A DNA stretch of 64,000 nt from Beaufortia kweichowensis (taxonomy: Eukaryota > Chordata > Actinopteri > Cypriniformes > Gastromyzontidae): assembly GCA_019155185.1 (NCBI GenBank), contig CM032815.1, positions 6,457,001 through 6,521,000 of the forward strand, in the 5' to 3' direction. How positions within the stretch are numbered: the first letter of the stretch is position 1; each line of letters starts with the position of its first letter. Positions 1 to 12,200 of the stretch are shown here, piece by piece. The position numbers and the translations under genes were made by a program. The notes under the pieces are model-generated. The model was not told the origin of the DNA and did no database searches. It saw nothing but the letters and a program-made list of their open reading frames with translations.

Positions 1-1740
1 AGAATAATTAAGCTGTACATTAAACTTCATACAGATTTTTGTAATTAAAAGAGACTCAGACTACACGGCCATCACACATTTGTGAAACATTCAAAAAAAG
101 AAGAAGGTATAATTATTCAATTTCGTATAGGCAAATTAATATTTATTGCCCAGAAGATAAAAAAGTTAACTAAACGTTTTGTGACAACATGCCCCACTGC
201 ATGTGGTTTCAATGGATATCTGCTATTAAACATCTTTTATTTATTGGCTTTTAAAACTTTTTTCTCTTTTAATTGCATTGTGACTTTCATATAAATCGAT
301 TTAAGCACTACTAAAGCACTTTAAGCAATTCAGTCCAAACCAAAAGCTCCAGTCCAACCTTCAATCACACTTTGCCAGACATCTCTGAGTCACTCATATG
401 AAAACATGCCATTCCTCTTAAAATCTCTGTGACTGGTGTACCATGAACAAAATAGCTTACCACACTTCTTTTTGACAGACATGCAGTCAAACAGAATTTT
501 TGATGGACGTTGCAGTCAAAAAGAAAGTGGCCAGTCTTCATTCAACATCACATTCTTCAATCCACTTTTCGTGTTGCTTATGATTTGTGCATACCCAGCG
601 AGAGCTAAATAAGAGATGCTGATTGGCTGTAAGAAAGTGAGATGTTTCTTGGTCAAACGGGACCATACTAAAGTCCCATCTGGTTGTTTGCGTTCCTTCA
701 GTCGTGGAGCAGCTGTGTGGAGAGTTCAGGCAGACTGAAAGCACTTACGTGCATTATGTCACTATATAAACCCAATTAAAAGAGTTCAAACGTCATGCCC
801 AGAGTGTGTGTGTTTGAGATGTTAGAAAGAGCAGTTCCACACAGTCTCCTGAGAGTTTGTTTCTACTGACATCTGTGTCTCCATCTCAGTCGCTCCAGGG
901 AAACATAAAATCTTTCGCTTCACCTCACCATCTTCTGCCCTGCATCACTGCCTCCTTCCTCTTTGATTGAGATGTCTTCCCTGATGCCACCTTTAACTCT
1001 CTCCTCTCGTCCAACAGTTGGCTTTGCATACTGCAACATTACGGTTATTTTACTCGTTGACTTTTTGCTTCAGAAATGACAAATTTTTCTTATTTTAAAT
1101 AGATACTTCTCTCGCTCTGCAGCAGGGGACATTGAAGCCCCGGGGTTTAATCTGGCCCATTTGCATTTAAGGGAGCGAAAGAGAGAAAACAAGATATGTT
1201 CCCATCTCACACTCCAATAAACATAAAAATAAACATGGTTTCATAAGTTACTTTACCATAATATTCAAAATAGTTACCTGGAACTTTACTTTATTTCCTA
1301 ATAGTGGTGCATGTTTAGACTGATCATTGCATTTATACATTTGGCAGATGCTGACTTACGGTAAATTCAATGTATACTTTTTTAGTATGTGTATTCTCTG
1401 CGCTTTAAACCCACAACTTTTGCACTGGACGGTTTCTTCCTTTCAGCCTGACAAAACATATTCTCTAGTTTGACCCTGCAATTAAGCTTCCACTTGGTGA
1501 CATTTAGTCTAATATTCCAATCAACCTTTTCCTTTCTCATCTTACGATCTCCCATGTCTCAATTTCCTCCGCTCGGATCATTTTTCAAACATTCCACTTT
1601 AAAATACCACGAGTGTATTTACTTTACCGACTCTTAAGGCATTCTTAAGAAAAACACTCCAGGGTTTTAACCTGAGACATGGCCCCCTACAGCCCGGCTG
1701 ACCTCTGGACTGAATGCTGTATGTGTGTTTTCCTTTCAGG

Positions 1741-1788
1741 TGAGGTGTCGCCCGTCAACTTCCTGGCCGTGGCTCGCCTTCTCGATTA
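1741..1788 (+). other. Possible terminal coding exon of an upstream gene
   Basis: A strong-looking acceptor (pyrimidine-rich run ending in cag at 1740) is followed by a GC-rich open stretch. Read with the first base completing a codon, it gives GEVSPVNFLAVARLLD and then a TAA stop. The base composition is clearly richer in G+C than its surroundings, which is why it stands out. I do not recognise the peptide, see no upstream partner exon in the window, and find no polyadenylation signal until about 2.18 kb. It could be the last exon of a plus-strand gene whose body lies to the left, or coincidence. Confidence 0.2.
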
Positions 1789-2094
1789 ACTCTTCTATTG
1801 GCACTGTTTGCTGCATCTGAAACATTCATCAGACGGGTTAATAATTTATTGGCCAACAGCTTGAGACCCATGAGGTTTAGATGGTCTGAATGCTGTATGC
1901 CTCTGCATTTACATAAACGCATCAGCGGCACAAGGTTCAGCCAAATATGAAGACATCATTAGCCAAACAGCTTCATAGAGGCACAATTCACTGCTTGGGT
2001 AATGAGTTTTATGAACAAATGAGCGTTATAACATTCAGTGTTAAACATCATAAAATACAATTATCAAAATACTTTGACCACTTTTATTGTATGG

Positions 2095-2225
2095 ACATTT
2101 CAAGACATTTCTCTAAATATCTTATTTTTTGTTCCACAGACGAAAGTAAAATACAGGTTTTGAAAAAAAAAAGTTTGAATAAATGATGAAAGAATTTTTA
2201 TTTTTGTGTAAATTATCACTTTAAT
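2095..2225. repeat. Half-copy of a cyprinid MITE-like element
   Basis: The segment reads through 'tctaaatatctt', 'tgttccacagacgaaagtaaaatacagg', 'aataaatgatgaaagaatttttatttttgtgtaaattatcactttaa' in short blocks. This order is the right half of the same element seen more completely at 28960-29275 and in short forms at 21985-22120 and 32518-32690. The family has complementary ends and no coding capacity, so I read it as a non-autonomous DNA transposon. The exact family name cannot be given without a repeat library. Confidence 0.7.
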
Positions 2226-5200
2226 TATTCTGTCATCTTCTGTTGGTTGTAAGATTGCAATTTATTTCATTATACTTTCATTATACTTGCTTTTCTCTTG
2301 TTTTTTTATTTTGTAGCTTAGCCCTGTAGGCTGACTTAATGAAATGCCGATTCTTTTGAAAACCATTCACGCCTGACTGGAGGAGAGATGTGCACTTGGC
2401 TTATGTGTTTTTTAATTTGACTATTTCCCCCCTAGTGCATTTAAACATCCTCCAAAACAGCAAAGCAATGCTGAAAACCTCTCAGAACATCACATGCATG
2501 TGCCATTATTAAAACACCATGATTTTAAAAGACGCAAACTAATTCAAAAGCCCAAATAATGCGATGTGTCCTTTTGAAGATAATGGAACTGTAAAGCAAA
2601 TGCATAACATGTTCTGAAGGTTTGCTGTTGTTGTCTGAAAGTGAGGTGGGGGTTTTGTATTAAAAAAGGGACGGAATAATTATAAAGTCTATTTATGGAA
2701 ACACAAAAACCCTTTGTATTTTTTCCAGTCATACTCCTCTTCTAAACCGTCTCTGTGGATTCACACTTTCATAAATTAATTAATGTAATAGCTGTATGAG
2801 CTTTGTGTCGGTTAACCAACCCTTCATTTCGGTATCTTTCAAAAATGAACATTTTTCACTTTTCTTAGATGCTAAGACAAAAAAAATCTAAGAATGACTA
2901 TCATATATTTAAAAATACATAGCAGCTAAAGTAATGAATTAAGCATACATCATGAATGAATGTGAGTTGAATGAAACAGAAGGACTCTTTCTCATATGAG
3001 CAAGAGTTTTACCTGAGGCCAGACGTTCTGATGAAGGTGAGGTCAGTTTATTTACAGCGAGGATGAACTAGGCCATGTTGCTTTTTAAAGAGCACGTGTG
3101 ATACATACGGCTTCACCTGTGAGTGTGTGTGTCTGAAGAGAACCAAGGGATGGAGAGAAGAGAGATATCAGATTTTCATCAATGGTCCATATCAGTTAAG
3201 CAAGCATCAGTTTACACTTAAGCTATTAAGGAGCAAATGCCCTCATGGTTAAACCATTAGAGCAAATGATGTTACCTGACACATGATACCATTGAACTGC
3301 TTGTGCACTTCTATTCATCTGGTTCACTAAAAATAAAAGTGGTTTTGTTTAGCAACTTCTTATATTATTAATATTATAATAATAATTATAAATATATTAT
3401 GAATAAAATTTCTTTCTGCAAAATGAAAATTTCTAATTTAACTGTAGATGTCTATTATATAGCTATGGAAAATGTTTATATATTAGCTCCTTATAATGCA
3501 AATTAAGTCATTCAAACATGTGACTGAATACTGTACTTTAAATGTCATTGCACTGGACCAGAACTGATTAACCCACTACTGCCCTCTACTGGTATGAACT
3601 GGAAATGTCTCATTGTGTTCACACAATGAAAACTGGAAATACTGCTTAGATCGTAGAGCGTAGCAATAAAGCTTCTTCATTAAGTTCAGTGGACTGTGTA
3701 TCTGTGCCAAATAAAATGTTCTGCCAGCTCAAAGTTATTTCAGGAGGAGTCAGTTTCAGATTTGTTTAATTTGAGGCCTGACTCAATGAACAGATCAGAC
3801 ACTGAACTCTAAATTCCTGACCCTGCAGCTCTTTTTGGTTTTCACTTAGATATGAGATTGTCAGACATGAGATTTGTCAGGGCTTGTGTTTAAAAGAATG
3901 AGCTATATCATTAACAGAGTCAAATGAGGATTGATCTGGGTGGTATTGATCTTACTTCATTTTTGCAAAAAAAAAAAGAAACAAGATAAAAATGAAACTC
4001 GGTTTTCCCAGACACTTTAATGGACTTTATAGTTTTATCACACTAAAAGGCTGAAGTAAACAGAAACCAGTTCAAAACATAATTACTTAGACTACAAATG
4101 TCTTTTTAGAAGTCATGTCCATTAGTGACATTGTTCCAAAAGTGTCTAAAGATCATATACACATTTATTAGTGGTGTTTCACAACTGAGGTTGGGTTTTG
4201 GGGAAATCAGTAGTTGCGAAACATTTAATCCTTGTCAAAACTGACTTACTAGCTACATTTGATTTTGCAAAAAATTTTAGTTTCACTTTGCATATAAAGT
4301 TTCTTATCACTTCATCTAAACTGGCTGTACTGAAAATCACTCACCATCAGACAGTCCTCCCTCATGTTTCACAGTCTAATAATCTTTGCCAAGATTAATA
4401 AATCACTTTTTGGGGTTTTTCCAGGTGTCACTATAGAGTATTATCATGAGTGGTGAGAAAATACATAGTTTTGTGATTTCCTGATGTTTACCGATTGTTT
4501 TTGATAAACCTGTTAAAGATCTGTTAAATTCAAAACATTATTGTCCCACGATAACTTTAACCACAACAAACCCTCCTCTCCACCATGAAAAATTTTTCAA
4601 AGTTTCTGTTGGAAACATGAATAAGATTTTCTACCATTTTGTGTATTTAATACATCTAGATCTTACCAAACCAACATGTCTGAAAGGATCTTTCAGTCAT
4701 CTTATCAGTCAGTCTTCTAGCATTTTCTATGCAGACTGTGTTTCATGAGAATCATAAAAATAGAAAGAACCGCCTTCTGTTTCAGGACACAACAAATACT
4801 TTTATATAACAACCCCCTGATTTCCCAGCCCATGCTCAAGGAAATATAGAGATCTTTATTATATTTCTAACTCTTTTCTTTTTAACAAAAAACAGCTATG
4901 TAAGAACCCATTAACCTATACACTTATTTGAAAAACCTAAAATGCAATATTATAAACCTTCTTAAACCCAACACAAGAATCCTATAACCATAGAGAAAAT
5001 AGTTTTTGATAAACTGAGAGTTCATTGTTAAAAGTAAAAGTTGTAACCATTTTTCTTTTAACTATAAATACAATACATCAACAAACCAAAAACATCAAAA
5101 GGTTTATTAATAATGAACTGAAAATATCCCTAGATTAATATAGGTATAATATAGATTAATCAATATCTTATTAACTATTTTAGATAAAAGAAAGCAATTC

Positions 5201-6101
5201 AAGGAAATGTCACATCTTATTATTTTGCCTTTTTGATATGAGATAAAATAATGCGCTCATACAGTCTGTTATACATCTGTTCTTGAGAAACATGCAAGCA
5301 GGCTGAGATTTTGATGTTTGTGTTTTTTGTGTCTTTGATTTCCAGAGAATGATAGGAAAGCATCTGTTTAGAGTAAAAGAAATCTAAAGAAGGAGGCTGT
5401 GAGAGAGACGTACAATAAATGGCACGTCAAGGTTGCATGTGCTTCCTCTCATCATTAACATTACATGTCATTGACTCTTTGCTGACAAAGGCACAGAACC
5501 TTGAATGATCTTTGAATGTATGATCTATTAAGATCAAGACAATTAGAAAAAAGCTATAGAGTAGATAAAAGGTATACAGAGCTTTTAAATGAATATGGAT
5601 AGTCTGGATAATTTGTTGTTGCTTTTCTTTTTTTTTATGAAAAATGTGAGAAGCAGTAAATTTACATTTTCATTTTTTCACTATTTAATCACATTGTGGT
5701 TTGTTTATTTAGGTCTATTACAAACAATAGCATTCTCCTTTACAAATCCCATACTTCTTTAACGTCATTTAAGTTATAACTTACAAGTGATACTACTGTA
5801 ATTTTACTACATTTACTTTAACATATTAATATGGCTATTTATTAAATGGAAAGTTCCTAATCTAAATGCTGTTTGGATAAGCCGTGTTCGAAGCCACGCC
5901 TACAATATTAACATATTCTGTATATAATATCAACCAAATGGTAAAGATGCCCTGCAATCGTTAACAGTCTAATTATATATTATATTTAGTAAAAGCTGAT
6001 TAATGTTAATCATAATTCTATTTAAGCCACTTGAGTCGGTCCATACAATGACTTTACCGTTACGTTTGATGTTATTGTCACGCGCTTGCGCTCTGTACAC
6101 C

Positions 6102-6282
6102 TATTTAAAGTAAAGTAAGCGTATGAAATGGCATTGACCTGTACAATCTGTTCATTCCAGTGTCAATAAAAACAGCCCGAAATACTTTCACTCTGCAGCG
6201 CGACTTCTCCGCCCCCCGCATTCAAACCCGCGCAGGAGCGCGTGCGTCTCATTCCACTTGACGGGCGCGCGCTGAAAGCATC
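6102..6282 (+). promoter_or_regulatory. ggt5: Likely ggt5 promoter and 5' UTR
   Basis: A TATA-like TATTTAAA lies at 6102-6109. About 100 bases further on, sequence composition changes abruptly to GC- and CpG-rich (6195-6280), ending at the ggt5 start codon at 6283. The spacing fits a start of transcription near 6130-6140 and a 5' UTR of roughly 150 bases. This is inference from motif and composition; no transcript evidence is available. Confidence 0.4.
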
Positions 6283-9200
6283 ATGGCAAAATCTCAATCC
6301 AGACTCTGTTGTCTGTGTGTACTCGCTTCAGTGTGCATTGCTGCCATTATCTGCATCTGCATCATTGTGGCCAGCAGACAAAGATGCGAGTTTACGCAAG
6401 CTGCCGTTTCGGCGGACTCTAAGGTGTGCTCCGACATTGGCAGGTAAGACGTGAATTTATGATCTTAGATGTGTACTCTATTAAACTTATTCTTTTAAAG
6501 TATACTTGCTTGAAATGACCATACAGTAAAAGTACAGGTCAATATCAGCAATAGGAGATATAACAATACTGTTTATATAATGATTGGATCGAGGTTGTTT
6601 TTATATTGCTAGAAAAGTTAGAAAAATAAACAATAAGCGTTACAAGGATATCAAACGATAGACAACACTGAAATCATTGGAGATAATCTGTTTAAGAGAT
6701 TAGATACTACTACAGTCTTGCCCAGATACTGCAGGTGCAGATTTGACCATGACAAACCAAACCTCGATTCACCCCAAGAAAATGCTTGATCTACTTAAAA
6801 TTAGCTTCATCATTAACAAACCTACTAACCAATTTATCAAATTTGCATTATATAACCAGAAAAGTGTTTTAATGTTGTCATGGACACATCACATGTACTA
6901 GTAAAGACCCAAACTTGGCCAAGTTCTTTTGTTCTGCATACCACTAAATAAACCAGCGAGAACCAAAGCATCACTGGCTGCCAAACAGACTGCCAGTTCA
7001 AAGTGACATTGCTTCAAAACAAGATCAACCAGCTTCACAAAGTTTTGAAACACATTTTCTGTGTTTCATTCATGTTTCCTGCATTATGTGCCAAGTTTAT
7101 TTCCTTGTTCTGATGTTTGATTTTAAAAGAACTTGACTTTGGTATTGTGTCTGGGGTCAGGCTTCGACCTACGCTAGAAGAATACAAGAGATGTTAGTTT
7201 CAGTTGCTTGGTGTATTTTACATAGACGAGGCATTTGTCTTTATATTAATGGCATGCCACATTTGAAAGTCGAGTTCCCACAGGGTTGTTGAATAAAAGA
7301 ACATCTCAGTGTGCAAAAAAAGAAGGAACAGCATTAAATCCCCATTAACTTTAGTCACTCAAGCACTTCAGCATCCAATAAGGGTTGTTTTTAACCTGTA
7401 TGGGTCAGATGAAAATGATCTGTTCTGTGTCTGGTTACATGGAGCAGACGTAAAAAGACTCAAACTTTGGGGTTGCTTTTGATGTCCTACTAGAATAAAC
7501 TGTACTACTTTTATCTGTTTCCAACTATTGTGTTTAAACAAACTAAGATTTTACAGTATACTAGAAACAGTACAGCATTACACGGACAGGAGTCGTGGTC
7601 CGTCTCTTTAAAGTGCACAAAGGTGGATGATACAGTAGCTTATTAAAAGTTCTCAAAATCTAGTTTATACTGAGGATACTGATTTAAAAGCAAGCCTAAA
7701 AGATGTTGAATAATGAAAAACATCTCTGTTCCTACATGTATAAACTATAGGCTCAAAGAAAGAATCCATCTCATCTACTGTAAATCTGACACTGCAACTT
7801 TTAATAATAAAATATGCAAATAAATTATATTTTCAGAACAATATGCATTGCAATATACAAATAAATGGATAAAGAAAATCCTTTTAAATATCCAACTACC
7901 CGATAAGACCGGCCCAGAGAAAATGAATTGCTTATGAGCAATAGTTTTGATTTAGAGTTTTCTTGCTTATGAGGATTTTCAGGTTGTACAACTCTTGAAC
8001 GTATTCGACTTTTGCGCTGTACCTTAATACTTTAATAACACAACATGTAATCTCCAAACTCAAATCTCTGTTTTGCAAAACATTTAACAGCCTGAGAAAC
8101 CTGCTGCTTTTAAAGACTTTTCGATGTAGATTATGATCACATAATAATGTATCATTATGTGATTTCTGTACAGAACTCTATCACATTACGCTGATATAAT
8201 GATCACACCTCTTTTATTAGAAGTTATTATGTTGCATTCCTTCACTGACTTGGTTTTCAGTTTGAGACATCCTGTGATATCAGACATCTGATCTCATTCA
8301 TCATCTATAAAACTCTCTGCATGCACAGACACTCATCTTGACTCATGCAGTGAGAGAGCACAAACACACTAATCAGGAAAAGATTTGTATGACTGTGCAG
8401 GATTTGGTGTGTGAACTTTAGGTTCATTGAGCTCTGGGGTATCACTGCTGATCTGGTTCAGACTTGCCTCGAGGGTCTCATTTGTCATACTGACACAAAC
8501 ACATAAAGGAAGAGGGATATTTCAGCAGGAAATGTGCCACATACCTCAGTTCTGTGTTTTTGAGGATATGTGTGAGGTTTTTCAACTTATAACTATACAG
8601 ATTACTTTAGGACATACATACAGTTCGCTTAATTTATCATAAACACCAGAATAGATGCTTATATACAAAAAGTTCTATTATTAGTATTAATGGGAGTTTT
8701 GGGTTGTGAAGAAACTGTTATTTAGGTAAATCTGGTGAAACTTGCTAAGTCTGACCCTAAACTTTTAAAAACTATTAAGATGTGAAACAATTAATGTGAC
8801 ATTTTATGACAGTTATGCAAACCACTATTCTTATTAAAAAAATATATAAAAAAGTCAAGCTCACTTCTGCTCACTTCAAGCTGTACTGAACTGATATGCT
8901 GACTTTACTTTAGTTTAAAAATGTTGAATGGTCACAGTGTTTGTATAATTATTAAATCACAGTAAGTAATGAGATATAGGAGGAAGCTTAATTGTCATGA
9001 ATTGCACAGAATCTAAATAGCAGTAAAACTAGACTTTCTTTATGCAAAAGATCATTTGGTAATTGTTGTTTTGATTTGCAGCAAATATAATAGATATGAA
9101 CAAGATATTGCCAGTGATAATAGTATGAATGTGGGGGCTTAATATGGTTGCAGTAGCTAACCTAAACCCTGAAAAGAGATTTTGTTTTAAACTGAATATT

Positions 9201-12200
9201 AGTTGATTCTGTACCTATATGCTGAAATCATGATGCTACGTGTTGTTTTTACAGGGATATGCTGCTTCAGGGGGGTTCAGCAGTAGATGCGGCCATTGCA
9301 GCTCTGATCTGTACTGGAGTGGTTAACCCGCAGAGCATGGGCTTGGGAGGGGGAGCAATCTTTACCATAATGGACGAAACCGGTATGTGGTTTTACTGTG
9401 CTGTGAAATATATCCCACCATAACAATCACAGCGTCAGTTTAGGGTCATTTGACTGAAATGCCTCCTAAAACCTCTTAATCTGAATCTAAAATTGAACAG
9501 AATATATAATAAAAATATATATAACGTTTTTATGAAATATAAAAAATCATTGAGTTCAGACCATTAATCACATTCGGATTCTACAAGCTTTTTGCTGGCC
9601 AGGTTTCTGTAGCAGTTTCGTGAAAAACTAGTTTAACTTCATATTCTGAAGAACGTCCTTTAGAAAATAGTTTACTTTTACTGGTTTTACTGGTACCCAG
9701 TAAAAATGTCTTCTGTCTCTTTAAGGCAAAGTGCAAATCATCAGCTCACGAGAGACGGTCCCAAAAGTTGTCAAAGCGAATTTACTGAAGGGCTGTCCGA
9801 ACAATGTGACCTTAATCACAGGTAACTTGAATCAGTCTTTCTGGCACATTCAGGTATACGACAAATCCCTTACTGTACACTTTTTTATTCCTTTGCAAAT
9901 GTTGAATTTCATTTCCTATAAACACAATTTGGGTCACATAATTTACATAATTACATAATTATGTATACATAATTATAATTATGTATTGGGTCACATAATA
10001 TTGTAACATATCATCTTTTATAGAATAAAATACGAGCAAGATACAGAAAGTAAAATAGGACAAAGTGTGTAGGAGAGGGGAATTCTCTTTGGGGGAAAAC
10101 TACGATGGACTTGTTTTGCTTGTTTAATACTCTTGAGTAAACCATTTGGGGTAGCTCAGATGTCAAACCGACTAGGTTATAGCAAATGTTGCCAAATATA
10201 TTTATAAAGAATGCCATCATTTATTTTTGTATTTTGTGATTAGAATTTATTATCTAGTTGTGTTATGTTTCCCACACTATTCATGCGTAAAATTGCAACT
10301 AATTATAGTTAATTTGTATAATTCCTTATAATTGTTACAAATACACTGTATGAATGTAGTGATTAGTTTCTTTCCAAAGACAATAGCTTATATAACAGCT
10401 TTAAATAAACAAAACTATGTGTTGTTCATTTAATAGTATTCACTAAAATGACTAAAAACCTTGAAATATCTTGTTATTTGTCTCACAGGTAGTCAGTGGA
10501 TAGGTGTACCAGGAGAACTCCGTGGTTATGAACATGCCCACCAGCTGTATGGAAAGCTGCCCTGGGCCAAATTGTTCGAGCCCACCATCAAGCTGGCACG
10601 AGAGGGCTTCCCCATGCCAATCTTCCTCGGCCAATTCTTGCAACATGCTATGATTAAAAGGCTGATTCAACTTACTCGACTTTGGTACCGTATCTTCTAC
10701 AGACAGGCACATTTTTAACATACACACTGCTGAACGACATGATGATTGACAATTCAATAGGATTGTTTATTTAAAGGCACATGTATGATAAACCTTGTCA
10801 AGCAATCGTGATGATTAATGCCAAAGAAGTAGGTTATGATTTAGCCTCCGGCAAACCGCAGGAAATACGAGAGCTTTGCTATTGTTGTGAAATTAGGAGC
10901 TTTTTATAAAATACCTTTTGTGTAAACTGTTATTTGCTGAATGTTGTTGAAACTGGATGAATCTTAAGAAAGCATGGTCCAAGTCATACCCTAGAAACAA
11001 AAAATTCATAACTTTAGTAAATTTATATAAAATATTTTAGTAATTCTTATAATTCTTAGTAATTCTTTTACGGTTTTGAAATTATATTTTGCATAAAGAA
11101 AATTAAACATTTTTTAAAACTATTGCATTGTGAAATTGCTTACATTACAAAAATCTCATTTTTAAACAATATTTTAAACACAATCTTGACTGATTTTCTT
11201 CAATTCACACAGTTGGTGTATGTCAATGTAAAGATGCACATGAGCTGCAGTAAGCATCCGTTTTACTGAAGTTGTTTCTCTGCCTAATTTGTCTGTACAT
11301 GTTTTGTAGTGATTTGTTCTGTCACAAGAACAAGACTGTTTTTGGTCCAGGGGATATCTTGAGATTCCCCAAACTGGCAGAAACCATGGAAATTATCGCC
11401 AAAGAAGGAGCCGATGCCTTCTATATGGGACAAATTGCCAAGGACTTGATAGATGATGTACAAGCTGAAGGTAATTAATGTTTGTTTGTTTAACAGTTTA
11501 CAGTTACAACAGATATAGTGTGTCTGAAAACACAGATATGTTTATACAGTTGTTTGGTTTTCCAGGTGGAAATTTATCCCTGGATGATCTGAAGGCTTTC
11601 AAGGTAAGAGTCACTGAGGCATGGTCAGTGCAGCTGGGGGATTACAAGATGCACTTCCCTCCTCCGCCATCAGGGGGCACAATACTCAGCTTTATCCTTC
11701 AACTTATGCATGGTAGGTCTAAATCTGAGTACAAAAATGGACTTCGGCTTTAATGCAAATCATGACCTACTCAAACAGCTGTTATTTATAAATATTCATT
11801 AACGATTAATTTATCCAAAGGGTTCGGGCTCTCCCCAGCCTCCATCAATGGAGAGCAGAAAATCGTGACCCTGCATCGATATCTAGAGGCAGTAAAATTT
11901 GCAAACGGACAAAGGCGCAACTTTGGCGACCCATCTTTCAACTCCAGAGATGTAAGACGCCTGCAGCATTAGCAACACTGTGTTCTTCATTTCTGTCGCA
12001 AGTAATCATAATCATAATTAATCATAATAAAACCGAGGGTCAGCGAGGGGTTGAATAAATACAGCGCAGAGCCAAATGTTATTTCTTTCGAAGGTCACAC
12101 AAATGCAAGAAATAATGTTAACAAAAAGTTGTTTGTTTACGAAGCAAACACAAGAAACTAGATTTAGCAATAAACTATTTCACATCATCAAGAGACAGAA

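Larger units (their letters stand above)
1..6100. other. Intergenic region upstream of ggt5
   Basis: I find no recognisable gene in this stretch. Open frames are short (under 80 codons), lack family motifs and are interrupted in the way expected by chance in AT-rich DNA. It holds a half-copy of a dispersed element near 2.1-2.2 kb, a fragment of the common fish 'catttggcagatgc' repeat near 1.33 kb, and one possible terminal exon at 1741-1788 that is listed separately. The rest is AT-rich with short homopolymer runs. Distal regulatory sequence for ggt5 could lie here, but nothing in the bases proves it. Confidence 0.6.

Noticed and set aside
10452..10757. 101-codon minus-strand frame
   Set aside because: It overlaps ggt5 exon 4 in antisense and has no family motif; it is a shadow of the real exon.
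11604..11612. Splice donor aag|gtaaga inside ggt5 exon 6
   Set aside because: Using it would break the frame and delete conserved residues; the donor at 11713 keeps the family alignment.
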